DNA of 5,746 nt from Boseongicola sp. GTDB lineage: Bacteria; Pseudomonadota; Alphaproteobacteria; Rhodobacterales; Rhodobacteraceae. The position numbers and the translations under genes are program-made. This document shows, piece after piece, positions 1 to 5,734 of this stretch; positions within the stretch are counted from its first letter, which is position 1; each line of letters begins with the position of its first letter. Under the pieces are notes generated by a model. It did no database searches. It was not told the origin of the DNA and saw nothing but the letters and a program-made list of their open reading frames with translations. The DNA lies in assembly GCA_013042895.1 (NCBI GenBank), contig JABDPD010000362.1, positions 1 to 5,746 on the forward strand, given 5' to 3'.

Positions 1-1012
1 CAAGTGCGGCAAGCTCTTTCTCCATGATGCTATCGACCATTGAGCCATCATCGGCGGGTGTCACGCCCACGTCACTTGCCCGCCGAGTGATTGCGACCGG
101 TTCGCTCAAGCAGTTGGACATGCAGGGCTCTCCCGACCAGATCGTATACTCAGTCGTTGGGCGGTCATCGACGATGAACCCATCTGCGTTGTACATTTCA
201 ACGTCGAGAAAGGTCTCGTTCGACAGCGTGAAGTCGTCATCCACCAGATCATTCGAGTAGAGGATGTAAGCTGTGATTGCGTAGACCTCGTCATCGGTCA
301 ACGTACCAGCCGCTCCAAACGGCATTGAACGATGGACATAGTCCCAAACCGTCGAGAGGTAGGGCCAGTACGACCCAACTGTCTTAACAGGGTCTTCATC
401 CGCAAGCGTATCAAAGCCGCCAGCCAAAACAGGCCATGCGTCGCGACCCTCAGCGAAATCTCCATGGCAAGAAGCACACTTCTCCGCAAAGACCTCGTCG
501 CCTGTCCAAACGTCTCCAGATCCGATAGGGAGGCCGCGGCCATCTGGTAGGACATCGACGTCCCAAGCAGCAATCTCTTCCGCCATTGCCTCACGTCCCA
601 GACCAAAGGTATTGCCACCCAAGGGGGCCGTCTCAACTGCTGTTGCGGCGGTCTGCATAGGTGCGTCGCCCTGCCCAAGTGCACTCGCCTGGCTCAAAGC
701 AGTTTCAAGCCGCTTCCGGAGATCTGCGATCTCCACTTCTGCTGCCTCAGCCTGATCCTTCGCTTGTGCTTGCAGTAATGCGATCTGCTCTTCCGAAGCG
801 ACAGATGCACCGGCGATATCCGACTGCAGAGCACTGATTTGTGCCGACTGCTCTGAACTCAAGGATCGCTCTTTCTTAAAACTCTCTTCGAGAGCTTCGA
901 TCCTGTCGTTGCCGTAGTTCATGGTCGCAAGCCCAATAGCCGCGCCAATTGCGATGCCAACGCCACCCAGCGCTGGGAGTAGGATGTTTGGTGTATCAGG
1001 AGACTTCGACAT
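1..1012 (-). CDS. soxD: SoxD, cytochrome c subunit of sulfane dehydrogenase SoxCD (C-terminus cut by window edge)
   Basis: SoxD takes electrons from the molybdenum subunit SoxC and passes them to the respiratory chain. The ATG at 1012-1010 lies inside the end of soxC (17-base overlap) with a weak GGGA site 9 bases upstream, so translation is probably coupled. The frame is open to the left edge, giving 337 residues without a stop. Residues 10-31 are a hydrophobic, glycine- and alanine-rich segment without an obvious cleavage site, probably a membrane anchor. Residues 36-112 are rich in Glu, Gln, Ala and Leu and look like a coiled coil. A cytochrome c domain follows, with CASCH at 179-183 and a likely distal Met230 in RSMPFG. 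Cys297 and Cys301 (CMSNC) are not a heme motif. SoxD of Paracoccus is diheme; any second heme domain here would lie beyond the window. Confidence 0.93.
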   Translation of the reverse strand, partial: MSKSPDTPNILLPALGGVGIAIGAAIGLATMNYGNDRIEALEESFKKERSLSSEQSAQISALQSDIAGASVASEEQIALLQAQAKDQAEAAEVEIADLRKRLETALSQASALGQGDAPMQTAATAVETAPLGGNTFGLGREAMAEEIAAWDVDVLPDGRGLPIGSGDVWTGDEVFAEKCASCHGDFAEGRDAWPVLAGGFDTLADEDPVKTVGSYWPYLSTVWDYVHRSMPFGAAGTLTDDEVYAITAYILYSNDLVDDDFTLSNETFLDVEMYNADGFIVDDRPTTEYTIWSGEPCMSNCLSEPVAITRRASDVGVTPADDGSMVDSIMEKELAAL

Positions 1013-2267
1013 TCTCAGCAATCCCATCAGGCGTCAGGGCCCATGTCTGTATGCAGTTGTTGTGATAGATTGAGTTCTCGCCGCGCGTTTCGCGAAGCTG
1101 ATCTTTGGTCGGCTGAACATAGCCAGTTTCGTCCATAGCCCGTGATTGGAGCAACCAGGATTCTCCGTTCCATTCGGTATCCAGGTAGAATCGAGTCAAA
1201 GCCTTGGTGTCGCCCTGCTTGCCAAGACGCGCAGTTTCCCAAGTCATGCCGCCATCCTTCGAAATGTCGACGCGTGTAATCTGCCCATGCCCAGACCATG
1301 CCAGCCCGCTGATAACCAATGGTCCTTTGCCATGTGTGATTGGCTGTTGTGGACTGGGCGATGTGATGACCGACTTGGCGTCCATAACCCAAGTCCACTT
1401 ACGCGCAACGCCGTCTTCGAGAACGTCGGTATATTTGGAAGTCTCCTCCCGACTCTGAACGGCGGCGTCAGACACTTCGATCCGGCGAAGCCATTTGACC
1501 CACATGTTGCCTTCCCAACCAGGAACAACAAGGCGCACGGGATAACCGTGTTCTTTGCGAAGTGCCTCGCCGTTTGCCTTGAATGCCACCAGCACATCGT
1601 CCAACGCTTTTTCCATTGGAATGGAGCGGCCATTCGAAGAGGCATCCGCGCCTTCGACATAAACCCACTTGTCAGCAAGATCACCCGCAGCGTCGAGACC
1701 TGCCTCTTCAAGCAACGCTCGCAGCGGAACGCCAGTGTACTCCATGTTGTGGATCATACCGTGCGTGAACTGGACGCCGTTCAATTGCGCGCCAGCCCAT
1801 TCCATGCCCGTATTTGCCGCACATTCGCAGAAATAGACATGGTTCTCACGGGGAAAGCGCTCGATGTCTTCGTACGTGAAGACCAGCGGACGATCGACGA
1901 GACCATTTACAATCAGGCGATAGTTTTCTTTCGCCAATTCGATCGCACCTGAGTGGTGACGCTCGAATGCACAGCCCTGCGGAGTTATGGTTCCGTCTAA
2001 AGCATGTATTGGCGTAAAATTGATCGAACTGATCGGATCCGCCGTCAGCCATGGGACGTTTCTACGAATTACATCTGCTTCGAACCTGATTGGCAGACCG
2101 TAAGGCGTTGCATCAACAGCGTCTCCGGTATAGCTCGCCCAGTCCTGTGTCTCTGTGATCAGCGGATCCGGACTGCCTTCCGCAAGAGCGGTTCCGCCCG
2201 CAGCGACCGACGCACCGGCGGCGATGCCGGAACGAAGAAGCGCGCGTCGCGTAAGATTGGTCTTCAT
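996..2267 (-). CDS. soxC: SoxC, molybdenum cofactor subunit of sulfane dehydrogenase SoxCD
   Basis: SoxC belongs to the sulfite oxidase family. With cytochrome SoxD it removes electrons from the sulfane sulfur on SoxY, raising electron yield and preventing sulfur storage. The protein has 423 residues. A Tat signal is clear (LTRRALLRSG, residues 5-14; probable cleavage after TALA at 29), as expected for a protein folded around molybdopterin before export. The cofactor domain carries FCECAANTG (146-154), in which Cys149 matches the molybdenum-ligating cysteine of sulfite oxidases (CAGNRR-like context). VPGWEGNMWVKW (248-259) is the conserved end of that domain, and the Mo-co dimerisation domain follows to the C-terminus. 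It contains no heme motif, so electrons must leave through SoxD. The end overlaps the soxD start by 17 bases. Confidence 0.96.
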   Translation of the reverse strand: MKTNLTRRALLRSGIAAGASVAAGGTALAEGSPDPLITETQDWASYTGDAVDATPYGLPIRFEADVIRRNVPWLTADPISSINFTPIHALDGTITPQGCAFERHHSGAIELAKENYRLIVNGLVDRPLVFTYEDIERFPRENHVYFCECAANTGMEWAGAQLNGVQFTHGMIHNMEYTGVPLRALLEEAGLDAAGDLADKWVYVEGADASSNGRSIPMEKALDDVLVAFKANGEALRKEHGYPVRLVVPGWEGNMWVKWLRRIEVSDAAVQSREETSKYTDVLEDGVARKWTWVMDAKSVITSPSPQQPITHGKGPLVISGLAWSGHGQITRVDISKDGGMTWETARLGKQGDTKALTRFYLDTEWNGESWLLQSRAMDETGYVQPTKDQLRETRGENSIYHNNCIQTWALTPDGIAENVEVS

Positions 2268-2274
2268 GCTCTCA

Positions 2275-2284
2275 ACTCTCCTTA
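2275..2284 (-). promoter_or_regulatory. soxC ribosome binding site overlapping the soxB stop codon
   Basis: The minus strand reads TAAGGAGAGT, in which TAA (2284-2282) is the soxB stop and AAGGAG is a near-perfect Shine-Dalgarno sequence. It lies 9 bases before the soxC ATG (2267-2265). Ribosomes ending soxB would be placed directly on the soxC start, which favours translational coupling. Confidence 0.75.
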
Positions 2285-3976
2285 GAGTATGACTTCGACG
2301 GAAGTGTTGGGATTCAACCGAACAGTCCCTTGATCTTTGATGTGGGCCTCAACAACGTCCCAGATCGGCGGCCCTTCTGTGCCCTCATTCACGCTTGCCC
2401 AACCGGCAACAACATAGGAGCGTGAGGGATCAATTGCCTCGCCCGTCGCGAGCAGTGTCATGCCACTGATGCGCTGGCCTTGCGGCTTCTTGACGTCGAC
2501 CCGATAGGCAAGACCACCGGTGCGAACCATATCGCCGCCCTGCTGGTAGTATGGGTCCGGATTGAAGATGTTATCTGCAACGTCTTCCAAGACAATCTTC
2601 AAGAATTCTCCTGTCATTTCAGTACGATAGGCTTCCGGGTACGTCATCGACGTCACGTTCCAGAGATCCTCCCTTGTGATGTTCTGACCCGGCAAAATCG
2701 ATGGCCCCCAGCGTACGCCGGGGCTCAACGCAATCTCTGCATTGCGCTGGCTGAGCAACGCATCACAGATCAGGTCGTCCCAGGTACCGTTGAAATTGCC
2801 GCGACGGTAGAGCAGCGAGTCCGTTTTGCCGATCACTTCACCCAGTGCGGCTTCATACGGTGCACGTTCCGCCGCAATGACGGCGGCAACCTCAGCGTCC
2901 GGCTCAATCACATCTGAAAAAATGGGGATGAGCTTGTGACGGAAACCCATCATCCGGCCATTCTGAATATCCAGATCCACTCGGCTAACAAACTTGCCGT
3001 TCGAGCCCGAGGGTACAATGATAGTCTCCCCTGTTAGTACCGGCTCAGGAAGAGCGTCGTGGGTATGGCCTGACAAAATGACGTCAATGCCTTTAACGAT
3101 TGTGGCCATCTTCTTATCAACGTCGAAACCGTTATGGCTAAGACAAACAACGCATTCGGCACCCTGAGCGCGCACTTGGTCGACAATCTCTTGCATGTTC
3201 TCGTCGCGGATGCCGAAGGAGAATTCCGGGAACATCCAGCGGGGGTTTGCGATTGGCATGTACGGGAATGCTTGACCGATAACGGCGATTTTGACACCGC
3301 CGCGTTCAAAGAACTGATACGGCGGGAACATTTCCGCCGGTTCGTCCCATTCAGCGTCAAAGATATTCTGGCCAAGTGCAGCGAATGGAAGGCCTTCAAC
3401 AAGCTCTTGGACGCGCTCAGAGCCAAGCGTGAATTCCCAATGGAATGTCATGGCATCCGGCTTCAGCGCGTTCATGACATTAACCATGTCCTGACCTGCC
3501 GTCTGATAGCAGGTGTAAGACCCATGCCAGGTGTCGCCGCCATCCAAAAGCAAAGCATCAGGTCGATCCGCGCGGATTGATTTTATGACGGTAGCTACCC
3601 GATCGAGCCCCCCCATGCGCCCATACCCTTGAGCAAGCGCTGAGAAGTCGCCGGAAGAAAGTGCGTAATGCGATGGGCTGCCATCATTGATCCCGTAAAG
3701 CGATCGGAACTCTGCGCCAGTAATGTGTGGAACTGCGCCAGCGTTCTCCCCAACACCAATATTTACCGAAGGTTCACGGAAGTAGATCGGCACCATCTGC
3801 GCGTGGATGTCGGTCACATGGATCAACGATACATTGCCAAAAGTATCAAACTGGAGGAGCTGATCCTGACTCAGGGACTGTTGAGCAGCAGCACGCGACC
3901 AGTTTCCAAAGCCAGAGGCGCCGACAATGGCCGACGCAGCCATAGACGCTTGGAGAAAGTCGCGGCGCGAGATCAT
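2282..3976 (-). CDS. soxB: SoxB, dimanganese sulfate thiol esterase (thiosulfohydrolase)
   Basis: SoxB hydrolyses the SoxY-bound S-thiosulfonate and releases sulfate in the periplasm. It belongs to the metallophosphoesterase/5'-nucleotidase superfamily. The 564 residues are the usual length. An N-terminal Tat signal (SRRDFLQA, residues 3-10, then a hydrophobic alanine-rich stretch to about 31) marks folded export. The metal-binding motifs of the N-terminal domain are present in order: VTDIHAQ (54-60, Asp56 and His58), DGGDTWHG (145-152, Asp148), HWEFTLG (179-185, the SoxB form of the GNHEF motif in nucleotidases), SHNG (280-283) and SGHTHD (302-307, His304 and His306). The C-terminal nucleotidase domain spans roughly 375-564. 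The gene follows the terminator-containing gap after soxA. Its TAA stop is part of the ribosome binding site of soxC, so soxB and soxC are probably coupled. Confidence 0.97.
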   Translation of the reverse strand: MISRRDFLQASMAASAIVGASGFGNWSRAAAQQSLSQDQLLQFDTFGNVSLIHVTDIHAQMVPIYFREPSVNIGVGENAGAVPHITGAEFRSLYGINDGSPSHYALSSGDFSALAQGYGRMGGLDRVATVIKSIRADRPDALLLDGGDTWHGSYTCYQTAGQDMVNVMNALKPDAMTFHWEFTLGSERVQELVEGLPFAALGQNIFDAEWDEPAEMFPPYQFFERGGVKIAVIGQAFPYMPIANPRWMFPEFSFGIRDENMQEIVDQVRAQGAECVVCLSHNGFDVDKKMATIVKGIDVILSGHTHDALPEPVLTGETIIVPSGSNGKFVSRVDLDIQNGRMMGFRHKLIPIFSDVIEPDAEVAAVIAAERAPYEAALGEVIGKTDSLLYRRGNFNGTWDDLICDALLSQRNAEIALSPGVRWGPSILPGQNITREDLWNVTSMTYPEAYRTEMTGEFLKIVLEDVADNIFNPDPYYQQGGDMVRTGGLAYRVDVKKPQGQRISGMTLLATGEAIDPSRSYVVAGWASVNEGTEGPPIWDVVEAHIKDQGTVRLNPNTSVEVIL

Positions 3977-3983
3977 GTTTCGA

Positions 3984-3990
3984 CCCTTTC
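3984..3990 (-). promoter_or_regulatory. Ribosome binding site of soxB
   Basis: GAAAGGG on the minus strand ends 7 bases before the soxB ATG (3976-3974). It supports this start, which also places the twin-arginine motif at residues 4-5 of the protein. Confidence 0.55.
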
Positions 3991-3992
3991 AT

Positions 3993-4008
3993 ATTCGCAT
4001 TTGTGAAT
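3993..4008. promoter_or_regulatory. Candidate SqrR/SoxR/BigR-type operator (ATTC-N8-GAAT)
   Basis: The plus strand shows ATTC at 3993-3996 and GAAT at 4005-4008 with exactly 8 bases between; over the full 8-base half sites 6 of 8 positions are symmetric. As I recall, ATTC-N8-GAAT is the pattern reported for SqrR of Rhodobacter capsulatus, an ArsR-family repressor that reacts to sulfide and persulfide, related to the SoxR and BigR repressors of sulfur genes. The site lies just downstream of the -10-like TATACT and upstream of soxB, where a bound repressor would block initiation. The regulator gene is not in the window, so its role is inferred. Confidence 0.4.
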
Positions 4009-4011
4009 GCG
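3996..4011 (-). repeat. Perfect 6-bp inverted repeat in the soxB leader
   Basis: CGCATT and AATGCG form perfect arms (3996-4001 and 4006-4011) around a 4-base loop. It overlaps the ATTC-N8-GAAT dyad but has a centre 3 bases away. In RNA it would make a small hairpin at the 5' end of a soxB transcript starting near 4009-4020, just ahead of the ribosome binding site at 3984-3990. It could serve as a stabilising 5' hairpin, as part of a protein site, or have no role. Confidence 0.45.
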
Positions 4012-4015
4012 TTTA

Positions 4016-4021
4016 AGTATA
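4016..4021 (-). promoter_or_regulatory. Possible -10 element of an internal soxB promoter
   Basis: TATACT on the minus strand (5 of 6 matches to TATAAT) follows the terminator T-run immediately. A start point about 7 bases further on would fall near 4009, leaving a leader of about 32 bases before the soxB ATG. I see no convincing -35 hexamer at 16-18 bases spacing, because that position is occupied by the GC-rich terminator stem, so this is a weak call. An activator-dependent promoter would not need a good -35. Confidence 0.3.
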
Positions 4022-4049
4022 AAAAAGCCCGCCCGAAAGTTGGGCGGGC
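4021..4049 (-). terminator. Intrinsic terminator between soxA and soxB
   Basis: On the minus strand an uninterrupted 8-bp GC-only stem (GCCCGCCC, 4049-4042, pairing with GGGCGGGC, 4034-4027) closes a 7-base loop and is followed directly by six T (4026-4021). It begins 9 bases after the soxA stop. This is a textbook Rho-independent terminator in the direction of transcription, but it sits inside the operon. On the plus strand no T-run follows the stem, so it works in one direction only. It is likely to end a share of transcripts after soxA and lower soxBCD expression. Read-through or a second promoter must supply the downstream genes. Confidence 0.88.
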
Positions 4050-4057
4050 AATTGACG

Positions 4058-4903
4058 CTACTGACGTACCGCGGGAGTTTCCACAGAAAGGCCATTGCCG
4101 CGTGATTGTACGTAGAGTTCCAAAGCGCGGAACTCATCTGATCCCTCGGCAAAAGTCTCCGCCCGCGTGTCGCGAATGCATCCACGGAAGCGGTTGTGCT
4201 TCGAAATTAGCCGCGCTTGCTTCAGTCGATAAGTTGGAAAACCATTAATCTGACCTTGGCTTAGGTGATCAGCACGTATCATGTTGCCGTAGTTGTCTTC
4301 GTGGCAGCTTGCACAACTCAGCTCAAGCTGACCGTAGCGGGTGTAATAAATCTCTTTACCTTGCTCCCAGAACGGGGCGGCTTCGCCGTCGATCGCAACA
4401 TCAACCGGCATACCCCGGGACTGCAGACCTATCAGCGCGACCATGCCCTGCATCTCTTGCCCCGACCATTTGAGCGGTTCTGCACCCATAACTTCTGCAC
4501 GGTGGCCGTTAATGAGATCTTCCATTACGACCAATTTGCCGTCGATAACTTTGGGCATCGACGCAGTTAGTCCTGCGAACTCTTCTGGCCCCGCGTGACA
4601 GGAAGCGCATGACTTACCCTCGCTGCCATCAACTTTGCTGAAGGCATCCAACGCCACATCGACAGTCAGCATGGCCGGATTGTCAAAGTCATCAATCTGC
4701 AGGGCCTGCGTTTCGTCGGTGCGGAAACGCCACCCTGAATAGATCGTATCAATCCATTCCATGTGGGCAGGAGCAGCTGTCTCAGTGATCATTTCTAGCT
4801 CATCATTGATCACCAGATTGTCGTCGTCCGCGTCTGCGAAACCGATGACCGTCGAGAGACCCAGAGCAGTCACCGCCACCGAAAGCGTCAATACTTTCTT
4901 CAT
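4058..4903 (-). CDS. soxA: SoxA, diheme cytochrome c subunit of the SoxAX enzyme
   Basis: SoxA with SoxX forms the heme enzyme that joins thiosulfate oxidatively to the SoxY cysteine. The 281-residue protein starts with a Sec signal peptide (MKK, then a hydrophobic core to about residue 21; cleavage near 23-25). There are two heme-binding motifs, CASCH at 99-103 and CASCH at 197-201, so it is of the diheme type. Cys242, in GCIRDTRAE, is the conserved cysteine that ligates the active-site heme and is known to be modified to a persulfide in studied homologues. Apart from the four heme-linking cysteines it is the only cysteine, so heme 1 has no cysteine left as a distal ligand; His134 in INGHRAE is a possible replacement. 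The gene stands 24 bases after soxZ and is followed by an intrinsic terminator before soxB. Confidence 0.97.
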   Translation of the reverse strand: MKKVLTLSVAVTALGLSTVIGFADADDDNLVINDELEMITETAAPAHMEWIDTIYSGWRFRTDETQALQIDDFDNPAMLTVDVALDAFSKVDGSEGKSCASCHAGPEEFAGLTASMPKVIDGKLVVMEDLINGHRAEVMGAEPLKWSGQEMQGMVALIGLQSRGMPVDVAIDGEAAPFWEQGKEIYYTRYGQLELSCASCHEDNYGNMIRADHLSQGQINGFPTYRLKQARLISKHNRFRGCIRDTRAETFAEGSDEFRALELYVQSRGNGLSVETPAVRQ

Positions 4904-4909
4904 TTCAGT

Positions 4910-4918
4910 CCCTCCCTT
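4910..4918 (-). promoter_or_regulatory. Strong ribosome binding site of soxA
   Basis: AAGGGAGGG on the minus strand lies 6 bases before the soxA ATG (4903-4901). It is one of the strongest purine-rich sites in the window and fits high translation of soxA. Confidence 0.6.
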
Positions 4919-4927
4919 GGGCCGACT

Positions 4928-5257
4928 TTAGCTTACAGTGATCGATTTCGACGTTTCGTAAACTGAACCGTCATCGTCGTACCAAGTGAACGTAAACTCT
5001 CCACTCTCAGGTACCTTTGCTTCGAACTCGAAATATGGGTTCGTCGATATTGCTGGTTCGATCGTCACATCGAGGACGTTCTGGCCGTTGAAGTCGACGA
5101 CGAAACGATTGATGATCGAGCGTGGAATGATGTTTCCGTCACCATCTTTGCGCTGACCCGATTCCATTTTGTGGCTAATCAGAGTTTTGATCGTGACTGC
5201 TTCGCCAGCCGCCGCCGTTTTCGGGACTTTGACGCGGGGTTTTACACCATCTGCCAT
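4928..5257 (-). CDS. soxZ: SoxZ, partner subunit of the SoxYZ sulfur carrier
   Basis: SoxZ is the small immunoglobulin-like beta-sandwich protein that pairs with SoxY in the periplasm. The 109 residues match the usual length. Recognisable family features are the N-terminal GVKPRVKVPK segment (residues 4-13), the ISHKMESGQRKD stretch (about 27-38), the IPRSIINRF segment (about 44-52) and a C-terminal FTFTWYDDDG strand (about 87-96). There is no signal peptide and no cysteine, as expected for a protein exported together with SoxY. The ATG follows an AAGGAA ribosome binding site within the 23-base gap after soxY. The stop lies 24 bases before soxA, so soxY, soxZ and soxA are almost certainly cotranscribed. 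Confidence 0.96.
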   Translation of the reverse strand: MADGVKPRVKVPKTAAAGEAVTIKTLISHKMESGQRKDGDGNIIPRSIINRFVVDFNGQNVLDVTIEPAISTNPYFEFEAKVPESGEFTFTWYDDDGSVYETSKSITVS

Positions 5258-5280
5258 GTTGGTTTCCTTTCAGTATCTGG

Positions 5281-5700
5281 CTAGCCGCCGCAGCCGCCGA
5301 TTGTGACTTTCACTTCGTTTGAAGCGCGTACGAACGATCCATCCGCCATCTTGGCAATTGCAACTACGTCTTGCGTGCCTGCGAGACGAATACGAGTCGA
5401 TGCAGACTGGGACGCTGCAAGCGGTCCGAAGTGGAAGGTTCCAACGTCCGGGTTCGGGTTTCCTGCCGCAAGCAACATGATCGAAACCGCACCGGGCGCA
5501 GACACTTCGATCGGAACGGTGTTACCGTTCTCCGCAATCTCCGGCGTCGTAAGGATTATTCCTGCATCGCCCAAATCGGCCCCACCGGTGAAGGCGGCAA
5601 TCGCATCATCAACGCCCGAAGCAACGGCAGGCATGGGCAACGCAACCGCCGCCATTGCACCCAGCCCAACAAACAGGGTTTCGCGTCTTGTCATTGTCAT
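5281..5700 (-). CDS. soxY: SoxY, sulfur-carrying subunit of the SoxYZ carrier
   Basis: SoxY is the periplasmic carrier whose C-terminal cysteine holds the pathway intermediates as covalent adducts. The protein has 139 residues. A twin-arginine signal (TRRETLFVG, residues 4-12, then a hydrophobic stretch to about residue 26) indicates Tat export, with cleavage probably near residues 26-28. The protein ends exactly in GGCGG (135-139), the flexible arm bearing the substrate cysteine, here Cys137; this is the diagnostic feature of the family. There is no other cysteine. The body is a beta-rich domain, and the length is typical. It is followed after 23 bases by soxZ, its obligate partner. SoxZ has no signal peptide, so it is expected to cross the membrane bound to SoxY. 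Confidence 0.97.
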   Translation of the reverse strand: MTMTRRETLFVGLGAMAAVALPMPAVASGVDDAIAAFTGGADLGDAGIILTTPEIAENGNTVPIEVSAPGAVSIMLLAAGNPNPDVGTFHFGPLAASQSASTRIRLAGTQDVVAIAKMADGSFVRASNEVKVTIGGCGG

Positions 5701-5708
5701 ATCTCGAT

Positions 5709-5712
5709 CTCC
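5709..5712 (-). promoter_or_regulatory. Ribosome binding site of soxY, decides its start
   Basis: GGAG on the minus strand lies 8 bases before the ATG at 5700-5698. A second in-frame ATG two codons further in (5694-5692) would be 14 bases away, so the first ATG is preferred. A small 5-bp hairpin (arms 5721-5725 and 5730-5734, 4-base loop) lies just upstream. It has no T-run after it and is not a terminator. Confidence 0.6.
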
Positions 5713-5734
5713 ATCTCTTTTCGGCGAGAGCCGA

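Noticed and set aside
298..684. Minus-strand open frame of 128 codons within soxD
   Set aside because: It is out of frame with soxD, whose own frame is open throughout and carries the cytochrome motif.
1146..1952. Long plus-strand open frame (268 codons) opposite soxC
   Set aside because: It lies wholly antisense to soxC, a gene with clear family motifs, has no recognisable domain and is explained by the codon use of the opposite strand.
3432..3447. A second ATTC...GAAT pair inside soxB
   Set aside because: The spacer is 6 rather than 8 bases and the sequence encodes the conserved HWEFTLG motif, which explains it.
3134..3580. Plus-strand open frame (148 codons) opposite soxB, and other plus-strand frames at 2480-2917 and 4265-4570
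   Set aside because: All are antisense to well-supported sox genes and show no ribosome binding site or domain of their own.
4027..4049. The soxA-soxB hairpin as a bidirectional terminator
   Set aside because: On the plus strand the stem is followed by AATTGACG without a T-run, and there is no plus-strand gene to end.
5721..5734. Small hairpin upstream of soxY as a terminator of soxX
   Set aside because: The stem is only 5 bp and is followed by an A-rich, not T-rich, stretch in the transcription direction.
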